A stretch of DNA of 64,000 nucleotides from Novisyntrophococcus fermenticellae (GCF_018866245.1 NZ_CP076458.1:2232001-2296000), one strand, 5' to 3'. Counted from the first letter of the stretch, positions 15,794-25,796 are shown. Program-made: numbers and translations. The notes: a model not told the origin generated them from the letters alone.

Positions 15794-16645
15794 ATGCTAA
15801 ATGAAATAGAAGAATTTGCCGCCTACACAGGTGTTGTAGATTACACCGCCAAAAATAAATATGACAGCACCTATCTCGGCAGATTTACGTTTGATACGCT
15901 CCTTAAATTCGAGGGATTATCTCGCATACTGACGATTATCGCACGGGGATACATGTTCAAAAACGGCACTGAGCCGCAGATTGACTATGCTCGGAGTGTG
16001 CTTCAGGCATGGTGCAGTATTCCTGACAGTAAAAAAGCCAGCCCCAAAGAGGACTGGCAATACAAAACGGATTTTAGGAATTTACATGATGATTTTCCGG
16101 AGCTTGTTGATGTAAACGGCTGCGGTTGGTATTATCGGCACATTCAAAACTTGATTAATTTTATACAGAATAACCCTGATAAAGTCATGAAAACAGCGCT
16201 AAACAACTGTGAGGGTATGAAGAAAGGCTTTGACGGTGAATGGCGTAAAAAGGTATTACAGTTTCAAATACCGCTATTCGCTGAAAAAACTAAAGGCGCA
16301 TGGATATTGCGTTTTGATGATATCCTTGCTGATGCTCTGGAACCTGGCAAGCTTAGAAACACAGAAATCACTTTTACAGCGGAAGAATGGCGACAGGTTG
16401 AAACTGCCACGCCGGAAAAAGTGCCAACAGAAGTGTTATCTACGCTTATAGCTTATTATCGTGCCAATAAACCCGATGATTCCGATTGGGTGGTTCTGCC
16501 AGTTGCCAACTTCGATGCTTATTTCGGCAACACCAGTTTCAGTCGCAAATGGCTGAACCAAATGCTGCCGGAGATCATTGAACGCCAAACAAGTTTTGGT
16601 GTATGCAGGTATAAGGTAAATGGGATATGGCTAACCGGAACCTAA
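15794..16645 (+). CDS. Unknown partner of the RNA-polymerase-like protein
   Basis: 283 residues from ATG 15794, which has AAAGGGA 11 bp before it; an in-frame GTG at 15785 overlaps the polymerase stop but sits too close to the ribosome site. Either way translation is coupled. No known domain is recognised. The C-terminal 90 residues (VPTEVLSTLIAYYRANKPDDSDWVVLPVANFDAYFG … WLNQMLPEIIERQTSFG) look like a winged-helix or small alpha/beta module; the N-terminal part is helical with several Trp/Tyr clusters. Strict coupling to the polymerase-like gene suggests a specificity or processivity subunit, or a replication initiator. This is inference from arrangement only. Confidence 0.6.
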   Translation: MLNEIEEFAAYTGVVDYTAKNKYDSTYLGRFTFDTLLKFEGLSRILTIIARGYMFKNGTEPQIDYARSVLQAWCSIPDSKKASPKEDWQYKTDFRNLHDDFPELVDVNGCGWYYRHIQNLINFIQNNPDKVMKTALNNCEGMKKGFDGEWRKKVLQFQIPLFAEKTKGAWILRFDDILADALEPGKLRNTEITFTAEEWRQVETATPEKVPTEVLSTLIAYYRANKPDDSDWVVLPVANFDAYFGNTSFSRKWLNQMLPEIIERQTSFGVCRYKVNGIWLTGT

Positions 16646-16696
16646 TGGGAACCAAATGCTTGTTGCAGAGTAGTTTTGTATAGACGTTTCAGCTTC

Positions 16697-17464
16697 TTAT
16701 ATAACATCTTTAATACTACTCACAAATTGCTTCACTGGCTCAATACTTTCTCTGCCATATTCCGCAACCAGCTTAACAATTGCACTCCCAATGATAACTC
16801 CATCCGATAACGATGCCATATCCCGGGCTTGCTCCGGAGTCGATATTCCAAATCCAATGGCACAAGGAACAGATGAAACTTTTCTTGCCTGCGAGATCAT
16901 ATCGATGATATTTCCGCTGATTTCACTACGCACTCCGGTGACGCCAAGCGAAGATACACAGTAAAGAAACCCCTCGGCGTTTTTCGCGATCTTTTTAATT
17001 CGTTCCTGCGATGTCGGTGCGATCATAGAAATTTGATAAATTCCGTGTTTTGTACAATCATCCTCTAATTCATCTTTTTCTTCAAACGGCAGATCAGGGA
17101 CAATGATACCGTCAATCTCGCAGTCGGCGCACTTTTCGATAAACCGTTCCTTACCATAAACGAATATAGGGTTTATGTATGTCATAAACAATAGCGGAAT
17201 ATCCACTTTTGTTCTGACTCTTTTTATCATCTGAAACAATTTATCAACCGTGCAGCCGTTTGCGAGTGCCCGTTCATCGGCTTGCTGAATAACAATGCCT
17301 TCAGCAACAGGATCGGAAAATGGAATGCCGATCTCAATAATATCTACGCCCGATTCAGCCATTGCGACTATCAGTTTTTCCGTTGTTTCAATATCAGGAT
17401 CGCCGCCTGTGATAAACGCTATGAATGTCTTTTTATTTTCGATTGCCTTAGAAATTCTATTCAT
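16697..17464 (-). CDS. trpA: Tryptophan synthase alpha chain
   Basis: Cleaves indole-3-glycerol phosphate to indole and glyceraldehyde 3-phosphate, channelling indole to TrpB. A 255-residue TIM barrel; family marks are FITGGDPD near the N-terminus, the catalytic Glu/Asp pair in [16 protein letters not shown], and [14 protein letters not shown] followed by GFGIS, which bind the phosphate. The start overlaps the end of trpB by 8 bp. It is the last gene of the operon and converges on the RNA-polymerase partner gene, with only 51 bp and no clear terminator between. Confidence 0.97.
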   Translation of the reverse strand: MNRISKAIENKKTFIAFITGGDPDIETTEKLIVAMAESGVDIIEIGIPFSDPVAEGIVIQQADERALANGCTVDKLFQMIKRVRTKVDIPLLFMTYINPIFVYGKERFIEKCADCEIDGIIVPDLPFEEKDELEDDCTKHGIYQISMIAPTSQERIKKIAKNAEGFLYCVSSLGVTGVRSEISGNIIDMISQARKVSSVPCAIGFGISTPEQARDMASLSDGVIIGSAIVKLVAEYGRESIEPVKQFVSSIKDVI

Positions 17465-18659
17465 GAATACTCACCCCTTTGTATCGTGCGATAGAAGCGA
17501 CATCCTTGTCGCCTCTGCCGGACAGGTTTACAACAATTATCTGATCTTTTTGCATGGCTGGCGCGATTTTTTTTGTATAAGCCAGCGCATGGGCGCTTTC
17601 TACCGCTGGAATAATCCCTTCGGTACGCGACAGATATTCAAACGCTTCCACCGCTTCCTCGTCCGTAACCGGCACATATTCAGCCCGTTTGATATCGGAG
17701 AGATGCGCGTGTTCCGGACCGATACCCGGATAGTCAAGACCGGCCGAAATAGAATACACAGGCGCTATTTGTCCGTATTCATCCTGACAAAAATAAGATT
17801 TCATGCCATGAAAAATACCGATTGTCCCATTTGCCATTGTCGCGGCATTCTTGGGATTATCCACACCCAACCCTGCGGCTTCGCAGCCTATGAGCCTGAC
17901 AGACGGATCATCAATAAATTCATAAAACGCGCCTATCGCATTACTGCCGCCGCCTACGCAGGCAACCACAGCGTCGGGCAATTTATTTTCGGCTCCAAGT
18001 ATTTGCTCCTTAATCTCTTTACTTATAACTTTTTGGAAATCGCGTACCATCATAGGAAACGGGTGCGGTCCCATAACTGAACCAAGTACATAATGCGTAT
18101 CGTCTATCCGCGATGTCCATTCACGCATGGTTTCATTTACAGCGTCTTTAAGCGTCATTGTTCCGCTGGTTACAGCGTGAACCTTCGCGCCAAGCAGTTC
18201 CATTCTAAATACGTTCAACGCTTGCCGTTCAGTATCCTCTTTACCCATAAAAATTTCACATTCGAGTCCTAACAACGTCGCCGCAGTGGCAGTCGCAACG
18301 CCATGCTGTCCTGCACCGGTTTCGGCAATAACACGGGTCTTGCCCATTTTTTTCGCAAGCAAAACCTGCCCTAAAACATTGTTAATTTTGTGGGAACCGG
18401 TATGGTTTAAATCCTCTCGCTTCAGGTAAATCTTTGCTCCGCCTAAATCCTTAGTCATTTTATCAGCGAAATATAAAAGCGATGGTCGTCCGGCATAATT
18501 ATGGAGTAAACCGGTAAGTTCTTTTTGAAAATCCGGGTCATCTTTATAATGCAGATATGCCTTTTCAAGTTCTCCCACAGCATTCATCAATGTTTCGGGA
18601 ATATACTGACCGCCGTAATTTCCGAATCTACCTTTTTTTATACGCTCTTGCATTCCCAT
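17457..18659 (-). CDS. trpB: Tryptophan synthase beta chain
   Basis: PLP enzyme that joins indole and serine to give tryptophan. 400 residues, classic TrpB1 type: [15 protein letters not shown] at the N-terminus, the PLP lysine K91 in [10 protein letters not shown], the EAGAGQHG-equivalent [13 protein letters not shown], the phosphate-binding [10 protein letters not shown], and a C-terminal SGRGDKD. It starts inside the end of trpF (22-bp overlap) and overlaps trpA. All active-site residues I can check are present, so the enzyme should work. Confidence 0.98.
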   Translation of the reverse strand: MGMQERIKKGRFGNYGGQYIPETLMNAVGELEKAYLHYKDDPDFQKELTGLLHNYAGRPSLLYFADKMTKDLGGAKIYLKREDLNHTGSHKINNVLGQVLLAKKMGKTRVIAETGAGQHGVATATAATLLGLECEIFMGKEDTERQALNVFRMELLGAKVHAVTSGTMTLKDAVNETMREWTSRIDDTHYVLGSVMGPHPFPMMVRDFQKVISKEIKEQILGAENKLPDAVVACVGGGSNAIGAFYEFIDDPSVRLIGCEAAGLGVDNPKNAATMANGTIGIFHGMKSYFCQDEYGQIAPVYSISAGLDYPGIGPEHAHLSDIKRAEYVPVTDEEAVEAFEYLSRTEGIIPAVESAHALAYTKKIAPAMQKDQIIVVNLSGRGDKDVASIARYKGVSIHE

Positions 18660-19252
18660 TCTCTCACTCTCTTTATAAACTCTTTAATCTTTTCGGGATC
18701 TTTGAATCCGTCTGTTTCAACGCCGCTGCTGACATCTACGGCAAACGGATTTGTTTCTTCGATAGCTTTCTTTATATTCTCTAAATTCATCCCGCCCGCT
18801 AAAAAGAACGGCTTATCCGTTTTGCCGATTAAATTCCAGTTAAAACTTAAACCTGCACCGCCGCCTTTATTATCAAGCAGCAAATAATCCGCTGAGGTTG
18901 CTGCCCATTTTTGAACATCACCTTCATTTTGAACAGCTATCGCTTTGATGATTGGCTTTTTTATCAGCACCTTTAATTTTTCTATATATTTTTCATTTTC
19001 AGAGCCGTGAAGCTGAACAGCATCTATTATCCCATTTTGCATCAAAGAAACGATATTCTCTGCCTTTTCATCTACAAAAACTCCAACAGGTATTATATCC
19101 GGCTCGAGCATTTTTCGCAACTCCAACGCTTGCTGTGGTGTGACTTTCCGGCGGCTCTCGGCGAACACAAAGCCTATATATTCCGGTTTTACCTCATTTA
19201 CAGCTTCAATATCACAAGGACGGGAAAGTCCGCAAATTTTAACCTTAACCAT
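18638..19252 (-). CDS. trpF: Phosphoribosylanthranilate isomerase
   Basis: Amadori rearrangement of phosphoribosylanthranilate to CdRP. A 204-residue TIM barrel starting [14 protein letters not shown], with the catalytic Cys in KICG and Asp in the GVFVDE strand, AVQLHGSE in the middle and [21 protein letters not shown] near the end. ATG 19252 is chosen because GGGGTGAT lies just before it and earlier candidate codons fall in the ribosome site. It overlaps trpB and follows trpC closely. A separate gene, not a TrpCF fusion. Confidence 0.96.
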   Translation of the reverse strand: MVKVKICGLSRPCDIEAVNEVKPEYIGFVFAESRRKVTPQQALELRKMLEPDIIPVGVFVDEKAENIVSLMQNGIIDAVQLHGSENEKYIEKLKVLIKKPIIKAIAVQNEGDVQKWAATSADYLLLDNKGGGAGLSFNWNLIGKTDKPFFLAGGMNLENIKKAIEETNPFAVDVSSGVETDGFKDPEKIKEFIKRVREWECKSV

Positions 19253-20033
19253 ACACATCACCCCGCAGACGAATTATTTCCGCTTTTTTATCATTGCTCC
19301 GCATAATTGTCTCTCCAATCAAAGCGGCATCCGCGCCTATTTTTCGCAACGCTGCAACATCTTCGGGTGACTTTATACCGCTTTCAGAAACAAACAGTTT
19401 ATCATGTGGAATCATTTTTCTGAGCCGTTCACTTAAAGTTATATCAACCTCAAAAGTTTTAAGGTTTCTATTATTAACACCTATGATTCTCGCACCGGCA
19501 TTGAGCGCCATTAGAATTTCTTCTTCGCTGTGTGTTTCCACGAGCGCGGAAAGTCCAAGACTGTGAGCAATGTCAATATACTCGGCGAGAGTATCTTTGT
19601 CCAGTATGGAACAAATGAGCAAGACAGCACTTGCGCCGAGAACCTTCGCTTCGTAAATCATGTAGCTGTCAACAGTAAAATCCTTGCGCAGCAATGGGAT
19701 GGAAACTATATCGGCGATTTCGCGAAGATAACTGCCGTTGCCCTTGAAATAATACGGTTCAGTTAGTACCGAAATTGCAGATGCGCCTGCCGCTTCATAT
19801 TCTTTGGCGATGTCCAGGTAGGGAAAATCCTCCGCTATAATGCCTTTTGACGGCGACGCTTTTTTTATTTCACATATAAAAGCCATATCTTTAGATTTTA
19901 ATGCTTCTTCAAAGAGAAAACCACCGCAACTGGCAGAGCGTGCAAGCTCTATGACTTCTTCAAACGGTTGCAGTTTCTTTTGTTCAGCGATTCTCTCTTT
20001 TGTACGAATTGCGATTTCCTGTAAAATACTCAT
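19245..20033 (-). CDS. trpC: Indole-3-glycerol phosphate synthase
   Basis: Closes the pyrrole ring of CdRP to indole-3-glycerol phosphate with loss of CO2 and water. 262-residue barrel with the substrate-binding [16 protein letters not shown] (two catalytic Lys), [30 protein letters not shown] (third catalytic Lys), [14 protein letters not shown] and [11 protein letters not shown]. It overlaps trpD by 4 bp and trpF by 8 bp. Full length for the family, with no missing residue noticed. Confidence 0.97.
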   Translation of the reverse strand: MSILQEIAIRTKERIAEQKKLQPFEEVIELARSASCGGFLFEEALKSKDMAFICEIKKASPSKGIIAEDFPYLDIAKEYEAAGASAISVLTEPYYFKGNGSYLREIADIVSIPLLRKDFTVDSYMIYEAKVLGASAVLLICSILDKDTLAEYIDIAHSLGLSALVETHSEEEILMALNAGARIIGVNNRNLKTFEVDITLSERLRKMIPHDKLFVSESGIKSPEDVAALRKIGADAALIGETIMRSNDKKAEIIRLRGDVYG

Positions 20034-21070
20034 CCTGTCACCGCCTCAGCTTCATTGGAACAGCGTATGAACTCGTCCATCTTCTCTCTTGCTTTTCCGC
20101 TGTCTATGACATCTTCGGCAATTATTACGGCTGACTCAATTGATTCATATTTTCCCGAGATATATAATGCCGCCGCCGCATTTAATACCGCCGCGTCGCG
20201 TTTTGCGCCTTTTTCACCATCCAACACCGCTCTTAATATTTCAGCGTTTTCAGCGGGAAGTCCGCCTTGCAAATCAGATTTGGTACACCGTTTAAACCCG
20301 AACTGCTCCGGCGTTATTGTGTATGAGCGGACCCATCCGTCTTTTACCTCGCACATAAGCGTAGGCGCACTTAATGAGATTTCATCCAATCCGTCCTCGC
20401 CGTGGACGACTATGGCTCTTTTCACTCCTAAATTACAAAGCACCTGCGCCAGCGGTTCAACCAAGTCTCTGTCATATACCCCCATCAGCTCCATCTTGGC
20501 TCCGGCAGGATTGGTGAGCGGTCCCAAGATATTAAACACTGTCCTGATAGCTAACTCACGGCGAATCGGCGCCACATATTTCATGGCTATGTGATAGTTT
20601 TGCGCATACAAAAAGCAAATTCCTATATTTTCAAGCAATTCGGCGCTTTTTGCGGGGGATATGTTGATATTTACGCCAAGCGCTTCCAACACATCTGCGG
20701 CTCCGCACTTGCTTGACGCGCTCCGGTTACCGTGCTTTGCAACCGGAACGCCTGCGGCCGCCGTAATTATCGCCGCTGTGGTGGATATATTAAAGGTGTT
20801 GGCATGATCACCGCCTGTGCCGACAATTTCCAGTGCGTCCGCATCATGCAGCAGCCTGACGCAATGCTGCCGCATACCAGAGGCGGAGGCTGTGATTTCG
20901 TCAGTCGTTTCACCTTTTAGACTTAAGGCTGTAAGATACGCACTCATTTGTACGGGCGTTGCTTTACCGGTCATAATCTCGTGCATAACTGCCTCGGCAG
21001 TTTCATAAGTTAAATCTTGTTTTTTAGACAGAGATAAAATTGCTTCTTTTATCACTTTTAATTCCTCCAT
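20030..21070 (-). CDS. trpD: Anthranilate phosphoribosyltransferase
   Basis: Transfers the phosphoribosyl group from PRPP to anthranilate. 346 residues, with the glycine-rich [17 protein letters not shown] loop, [20 protein letters not shown], and [26 protein letters not shown], which together form the PRPP- and anthranilate-binding sites of class IV transferases. It is not fused to TrpG. Its ATG shares the last base of the upstream membrane-protein gene, so the membrane gene is translated within the trp series. Confidence 0.97.
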   Translation of the reverse strand: MEELKVIKEAILSLSKKQDLTYETAEAVMHEIMTGKATPVQMSAYLTALSLKGETTDEITASASGMRQHCVRLLHDADALEIVGTGGDHANTFNISTTAAIITAAAGVPVAKHGNRSASSKCGAADVLEALGVNINISPAKSAELLENIGICFLYAQNYHIAMKYVAPIRRELAIRTVFNILGPLTNPAGAKMELMGVYDRDLVEPLAQVLCNLGVKRAIVVHGEDGLDEISLSAPTLMCEVKDGWVRSYTITPEQFGFKRCTKSDLQGGLPAENAEILRAVLDGEKGAKRDAAVLNAAAALYISGKYESIESAVIIAEDVIDSGKAREKMDEFIRCSNEAEAVTG

Positions 21071-21720
21071 TATTTATTTTTTTTGATTAAACTCGCGAAT
21101 GTATAAAACAGCGTCTCATGTTTGATTGCAGTGACGTCAAATTTAAGCATTTTAAAAACAATTTGAATGCATAATCCTCCTGCGACCGCCGCGATTATTG
21201 TTCCGGCTCCGACCATACCGCCCAACAACCAACCGACAACCGTTACGGTTATATCAACAATGCTGCGGCAAATTCCAATGGGCATTCCTGTCTTTTTGGT
21301 AAGAACAACCATCAAATTATCTCTCGGTCCGGTTCCAAAAGCCGATTTCATGTAAAAATACGATCCTATTGCGATAATAAATAATCCCGCAACAATCATT
21401 ATTACGCCGAGTGGCAGATTTAGAGCTATAGGTATAATTCCACTTTCTAAGATAATATCAAGGAAAATGCCAATTACTATAACATTTAAAACGGTTCCAA
21501 GTCCTATCTTTTCGCCCGCGAACGTGACTATAATAACGATTATCATCCCTACGAATATTGATACGATTCCGATTGTTGATCCGAATTTATCCGCAAGCCC
21601 GATATGGAAAACATCCCACGGAGCATAACCGATATGGGCTTGCACCGTGAGCGCGATACCAAGAGCGTACAGGAAAAGTCCAATCATGACGTTTATTAAA
21701 CGTATTAAAAATTGTTTCAA
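21070..21720 (-). CDS. YczE/YitT-like membrane protein inside trp operon
   Basis: 216-residue membrane protein with about five or six hydrophobic helices and the stretches [25 protein letters not shown] and [17 protein letters not shown], typical of the YczE/YyaS group (YitT superfamily, DUF6198-like). It overlaps trpG at its start and touches trpD at its end, so it is a full member of the operon. YczE-like proteins have no agreed substrate. A role in export or import of an aromatic compound or pathway intermediate is suggested only by this position. It is absent from trp operons that I know. Confidence 0.8.
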   Translation of the reverse strand: MKQFLIRLINVMIGLFLYALGIALTVQAHIGYAPWDVFHIGLADKFGSTIGIVSIFVGMIIVIIVTFAGEKIGLGTVLNVIVIGIFLDIILESGIIPIALNLPLGVIMIVAGLFIIAIGSYFYMKSAFGTGPRDNLMVVLTKKTGMPIGICRSIVDITVTVVGWLLGGMVGAGTIIAAVAGGLCIQIVFKMLKFDVTAIKHETLFYTFASLIKKNK

Positions 21721-22289
21721 ATGTTACCTCTTATAAAATTTCTGATAATAATTTCCCCTTTGGGAGTAAGTATGGATTCAGGATGGAATTGCAAGCCGTA
21801 TATCGGATATTTTTTGTGGCACACCGCCATTATTTCATTGTCTTTAGTCCAAGCAATGATTTTAAGCTCTTCGGACAAGGTGTCTTTTACGCCTGCTAAT
21901 GAATGGTAACGCGCTGCTATTATAGTTGTCTCCATCCCTTTAAACAAAGAATTGCTTGTATCAACCACTACCTCCGACGACTTCCCGTGCATAAGTTTTG
22001 CAGCATACGACACTGTACCGCCAAAGGCTTCATATATCGCCTGATGTCCAAGACAAATTCCTAAAATCGGTATATCGGTATATAATTGCCTTACGGCATC
22101 AATACATATTCCCGCATTTGACGGTTTGCCGGGACCGGGGGAGATCACAATACGATCAGGAGCAATTTTCCGTATTTCATCAATACTCACCTCATCGTTC
22201 CGTACGATTCTAATGTCGGAATCCACCGACCCGATAAGCTGATATAAATTGTATGAGAAACTGTCGTAATTATCAATCAAGAGTACCAT
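21717..22289 (-). CDS. trpG: Anthranilate synthase glutaminase subunit
   Basis: Class I glutamine amidotransferase supplying ammonia to TrpE. 190 residues, starting LLIDNYDSFSYNLYQLIG, with the nucleophile Cys in ILGICLGHQAIYEAFGG and the His-Glu pair in GLQFHPESILTPKG. VISPGPGKP forms the oxyanion region. The ATG overlaps the trpE stop (ATGA). It could serve PabB as well, as in some Gram-positives, but the operon context favours tryptophan. Confidence 0.97.
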   Translation of the reverse strand: MVLLIDNYDSFSYNLYQLIGSVDSDIRIVRNDEVSIDEIRKIAPDRIVISPGPGKPSNAGICIDAVRQLYTDIPILGICLGHQAIYEAFGGTVSYAAKLMHGKSSEVVVDTSNSLFKGMETTIIAARYHSLAGVKDTLSEELKIIAWTKDNEIMAVCHKKYPIYGLQFHPESILTPKGEIIIRNFIRGNI

Positions 22290-23770
22290 CAGTCAAGCCC
22301 TCCTTCGGATTGCTTCAACGCGGCAAACATTGCTTTTGCTTTGTTTAAGCACTCCTGATATTCTGATTGCGGATTACTGTCGGCAACGATACCCGCGCCG
22401 GAACGAACGAACACCTTGCCTGCTTTTTTATAAGCGATCCTGATGGCAATGCAGGTGTCCATATTACCTGTAAAATCAAGATAACCGATAGCACCGCCGT
22501 AAATTCCGCGTTTGTTTTGTTCCAGCTCATTTATGATTTGCATAGCACGTATCTTGGGTGCGCCGGACAATGTTCCGGCAGGCAACACAGCGTTGATGGC
22601 ATCCAAGCCGGTTTTGTCCTCACATATCTCTCCGCGGACAGTCGAGCCAATGTGCATAACATGGGAAAACTGCAGAACCGACATGTATTTCTCAACTTCG
22701 ACTGTACCGAATTTACTGATCTTGCCCAAATCATTACGTCCCAAATCAACCAGCATATTGTGTTCTGACAATTCCTTTTCGTCCGCAAGCAATTCTTTTT
22801 CCAGCGCAATATCCTCTTCATCGGTCGCTCCACGCGGACGGGTGCCGGCAAGCGGAAAGGTAAACAGCTTGCCGTCTTGTAATTTCACCAGCGTTTCAGG
22901 CGAAGCTCCCGCGATTTCGACATCGCTGCCGCTAAAATAAAGCATATACGGCGACGGATTTATTGTTCGCAGGACGCGGTAAGTATCAAAAATGCTGCCC
23001 TCAAAATCCGCTTCAAAACGATTTGACAATACAACTTGGAAAATGTCACCCTCTTTAATAAAACCTTTTGCTTCTTCAACCATCCGGCAAAATTCACCTT
23101 TTGTAAACAGAGCCTTAAACTCGGATTTGATGTGTGCGGGAAACGTCTGTTCTTGAGTTTTATTTTTAATAAGGTTTTTTAAGTTTTCAAGCTCAGATAT
23201 TCCGTCTGCATATGTGGCCTCTATATTTTCAGTGCTTATATTAACAATCAAAACAATTTTTTGCCGGTAATGATCAAATGCTATGACTTTATCGAAAAGC
23301 ATCAAATCAACATCATTAAAGCGTTCCTCATCACACGCATCAAGTCTGAGTGAGGGTTCCGAATATTTGGCATAATCATAGGAAAAATAGCCCACAAGCC
23401 CTCCGGTAAAGGGTGGCAGCCAATCAAATTTTACACTCTTGTGCCGGTCTAAAGTCTCCTGTATGCACCGGTTAGGATTGTCGGTTTCAAACGATTCCTC
23501 TGTGTCTGATTTAATACGCACCCCGCCGTTTAAAGCTGTGATTTCCATCTTGGGGTCAAATCCAAGAAAGGTGTATCTTCCCCAGGTTTTAGCGTCCCCC
23601 GCACTTTCAAGCATAAAGCAGTGCTGACTGACGGTTTTTAATACTTTCATCACTTCAATCGGTGTAGTCATATCCGCATAAATTTCGGTACTGACAGGTA
23701 TAACTTTATACTGTCCTGCTTCGGCAATACGTTTCGATTCTTCAATGGTTGGTTTGAACATACCTTTCAT
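22289..23770 (-). CDS. trpE: Anthranilate synthase component I
   Basis: Makes anthranilate from chorismate. Chorismate-binding domain in the C-terminal half: NPSPYMLYF, GASPETLVKL, FPLAGTRPRG, LVDLGRNDLGKIS, HIGSTVRGE, LPAGTLSGAPKIRAM and GIYGGAIGYLDFTGN. The N-terminal part holds CFMLESAGDAKTWGRYTFLG, equivalent to the LLES Trp-binding motif of feedback-inhibited TrpE, so allosteric control is probably kept. ATG 23770 is used with AGGAG upstream; earlier in-frame codons overlap the DAHP synthase end. Confidence 0.96.
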   Translation of the reverse strand: MKGMFKPTIEESKRIAEAGQYKVIPVSTEIYADMTTPIEVMKVLKTVSQHCFMLESAGDAKTWGRYTFLGFDPKMEITALNGGVRIKSDTEESFETDNPNRCIQETLDRHKSVKFDWLPPFTGGLVGYFSYDYAKYSEPSLRLDACDEERFNDVDLMLFDKVIAFDHYRQKIVLIVNISTENIEATYADGISELENLKNLIKNKTQEQTFPAHIKSEFKALFTKGEFCRMVEEAKGFIKEGDIFQVVLSNRFEADFEGSIFDTYRVLRTINPSPYMLYFSGSDVEIAGASPETLVKLQDGKLFTFPLAGTRPRGATDEEDIALEKELLADEKELSEHNMLVDLGRNDLGKISKFGTVEVEKYMSVLQFSHVMHIGSTVRGEICEDKTGLDAINAVLPAGTLSGAPKIRAMQIINELEQNKRGIYGGAIGYLDFTGNMDTCIAIRIAYKKAGKVFVRSGAGIVADSNPQSEYQECLNKAKAMFAALKQSEGGLD

Positions 23771-23774
23771 CTCG

Positions 23775-24788
23775 TTACATCTCCTTTTCTTCAAGCACTG
23801 CGCGTTTTTTTAGGTCTTCCATAAGTGCGTGAAATTGTTCTAAATCAAGGGATTGGGCGCCGTCGCAAAGCGCTTTTGCGGGGTTGTTATGCGTTTCTAC
23901 CATGATGCCGTCCGCCCCGACAGCCATAGCAGCCTTTGCGAGAGGCGGCACCAGACTTCTTATACCTGAAGCATGGCTGGGATCGGTGATTACCGGCAGA
24001 TGTGATTTCTGTTTAAGCAGCACCACGGCAGACAAATCCAGCGTGTTCCGGGTCATTGTTTCAAAGGTGCGAATACCGCGTTCACACAGGATAACCTGAC
24101 TGTTTCCCTCGGCCACTATATACTCTGCGCTCATTAACAATTCTTCAATCGTATTGGCAAGGCCGCGTTTAAGCAATACCGGCTTTTTCAGTTTACCAAC
24201 CTCTTTGAGCAAATCAAAATTTTGCATATTTCGGGCACCGATTTGCACGATGTCTACATCTTCAAATAAATCAATCTGCGTTTGATTCATTATTTCCGAG
24301 ACAATAGGTAATCCGGTTTCCTTTTTTGCAATACGCAGCATCTGAAGCCCCTGAGCCTGTTTACCCTGAAACGCGTAAGGTGAAGTTCTGGGCTTAAACG
24401 CCCCTCCACGAAGGATTTTTGCCCCGCTTTCTTTCACGCTCCGGGCGATTTCCGTAATCTGTTCCTCACTTTCAACCGAACACGGGCCGGATATTACCGT
24501 AAAGAACCCTTCTCCTATTGATATATCCCCGACATTGATAATCGTATTATCTTCATGTACTGTTCGATTAACCGCTTTGTATTGTTCCGTAATACGTTTG
24601 CCGTAGGATACGATATCGGTTGTCTGAACAACATGATCTAAATCCACCTCAGCAGTGTTTCCGATCAGGCAGACAGCGGTGTGTTCCGTGCCAACACTTA
24701 AAATTGTAGAAAATCCTTTTTGTTCCCAACCTAATATAAATTTATCAATCTTTTCCTTTGATACCTTGGGGTTTAGTATGAATACCAT
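23775..24788 (-). CDS. aroF: DAHP synthase (AroF/AroG, Thermotoga type)
   Basis: First enzyme of the shikimate pathway (PEP + erythrose 4-phosphate). An N-terminal ferredoxin-like domain (VFILNPKVSKEKIDKFILGW…) of ~90 residues precedes the barrel, the type I-beta layout in which this domain mediates feedback control by Phe or Tyr. Barrel marks: VISGPCSVES, ILRGGAFKPRTSPYAFQG, VQIGARNMQNF, VLLKRGLANTIEE, ITDPSHASG, MVETHNNP. ATG 24788 follows AAAGGCGG. It is the first gene after the Trp T-box, so carbon entry is induced together with the Trp branch. Confidence 0.96.
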   Translation of the reverse strand: MVFILNPKVSKEKIDKFILGWEQKGFSTILSVGTEHTAVCLIGNTAEVDLDHVVQTTDIVSYGKRITEQYKAVNRTVHEDNTIINVGDISIGEGFFTVISGPCSVESEEQITEIARSVKESGAKILRGGAFKPRTSPYAFQGKQAQGLQMLRIAKKETGLPIVSEIMNQTQIDLFEDVDIVQIGARNMQNFDLLKEVGKLKKPVLLKRGLANTIEELLMSAEYIVAEGNSQVILCERGIRTFETMTRNTLDLSAVVLLKQKSHLPVITDPSHASGIRSLVPPLAKAAMAVGADGIMVETHNNPAKALCDGAQSLDLEQFHALMEDLKKRAVLEEKEM

Positions 24789-24810
24789 TTTTATAATCCG
24801 CCTTTCTGCA

Positions 24811-25102
24811 AATAAAAAAGTCCTTGGTAAAGTAAAATACTTTACCAAGGACGAATAAACTTATCCGCGGTGCCACCTTGATTTACGAAAAAATCGTACA
24901 ACTTTGTAGGATACTAACATATCCCTCGCAACTGACGTATGCGTCACGTCATGGAATACTCAGCGCGAAAAGCGCCTTTGACCATGCCCTCAGCGGTCCA
25001 TTTAACAGCTTGCATTCTATTCGGTTCTCAGCACCCCGAACTCTCTGTACAGCGCATATGCTGTTTTTATCTCCACTTCAACGGTTTCGAAATATTAAAT
25101 TT
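24811..25102 (-). promoter_or_regulatory. Tryptophan T-box leader
   Basis: tRNA-sensing riboswitch in the leader of aroF-trp. AAGGTGGCACCGCGG at 24879-24865 is the conserved T-box; its UGGC is complementary to GCCA, the acceptor end expected of tRNA-Trp with discriminator G. Stem I contains AGAGAG and a GGGG-loop-CCGA distal arm, and the specifier region AAATGGACC places UGG (Trp) at 25000-24998. The intrinsic terminator is a perfect 15-bp stem (24852-24838 with 24834-24820) followed by TTTTTTATT. Uncharged tRNA-Trp should favour the antiterminator and switch the operon on. Confidence 0.93.
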
Positions 25103-25108
25103 TCTTAT

Positions 25109-25137
25109 ATTATACGCCGATTAGTTGAATATGTCAA
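25109..25137 (-). promoter_or_regulatory. Consensus sigma-A promoter of trp operon
   Basis: TTGACA (25137-25132), exactly 17 nt, TATAAT (25114-25109): a full match to the consensus. It drives the T-box leader, so output is probably set by the riboswitch rather than by initiation. It lies inside the mobile element, so the operon carries its own promoter wherever the element goes. Confidence 0.88.
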
Positions 25138-25199
25138 TAATAATTTTTGGGAATTTACTTGACACGGAACGGTTTAGAAAACTTCTCGCTCTTTTGTTA

Positions 25200-25574
25200 T
25201 TAATCATAAATCAATTCGTTTCTAATAATTTCATCGGCACAATTTCGAATATTGTTGACTTTGCCAACCCAAGCCATCATATCATCAGCTTTAAGCTGTT
25301 CAGTAATGCCTTGCGATTTCATCATCTGTTCAATTAACAATTCCCGCCGTTCAAAAGCAGCAATATCAATCTCATGCAAATGCTCCGACAACTTACAGGA
25401 TGTCAGAAGATTTGTGTAAAGAACACGTTTGTGTTTTTTCAGATAGTCAAGCCGCCGTTGTCCCCAAATTCCAATAGTGTATTCCGGCTCATCTGGTAAA
25501 GTCAGATTTGGAATTTGGTAATCTCCGACCATGCGATATGCACCACCTTGTTGTTCAAATAAAGATTTTTCCAT
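25200..25574 (-). CDS. tnpV: TnpV-like transposon protein
   Basis: 124-residue protein of the TnpV family, known from Tn4451-type elements with large serine recombinases; role unresolved. Recognised by GIWGQRRLDYLKKHKRVLYTNLLTSCKLSEHLHEIDIAA and the closing LKADDMMAWVGKVNNIRNCADEIIRNELIYD. ATG 25574 follows GAAAGGGGCG. It lies at the right end of the element, just inside the displaced recombinase tail, and is transcribed toward the trp leader. Full length for the family. Confidence 0.88.
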   Translation of the reverse strand: MEKSLFEQQGGAYRMVGDYQIPNLTLPDEPEYTIGIWGQRRLDYLKKHKRVLYTNLLTSCKLSEHLHEIDIAAFERRELLIEQMMKSQGITEQLKADDMMAWVGKVNNIRNCADEIIRNELIYD

Positions 25575-25664
25575 AATAAACGCCCCTTTCAAAATTTATA
25601 GTTTTATTCTAATCAAATTATTTTTCCAATGCAAATGTGCAATATAATTTTCTTAATATAATTA

Positions 25665-25680
25665 CACACAATATTGTGTG
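25665..25680. promoter_or_regulatory. 16-bp perfect palindrome upstream of tnpV
   Basis: CACACAATATTGTGTG, an exact self-complementary 16-mer about 90 bp before tnpV, in AT-rich DNA. The symmetry without a loop suggests a dimeric protein-binding site rather than an RNA hairpin. Confidence 0.45.
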
Positions 25681-25725
25681 ACAAAAACTTAAAAAAAAGG
25701 AGTTTACTTAACCAATAATATGAAA

Positions 25726-25756
25726 AAAGCTCTCAACCATATTGATTGAGGGCTTT
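25726..25756. terminator. Terminator after the RlmD/recombinase tail
   Basis: AAAGCTCTCAA (25726-25736) pairs with TTGAGGGCTTT (25746-25756), with a T-run on the minus strand. In the present state it ends the rlmD transcript. In the circular element it would lie behind the extended recombinase. Confidence 0.7.
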
Positions 25757-25796
25757 ATTTGCATCTGCTATGATAGGTATTACTTATACTTTAAAC

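Noticed and set aside
17295-18080. 261-codon plus-strand frame
   Set aside because: Antisense to trpB and trpA, whose catalytic motifs are intact.
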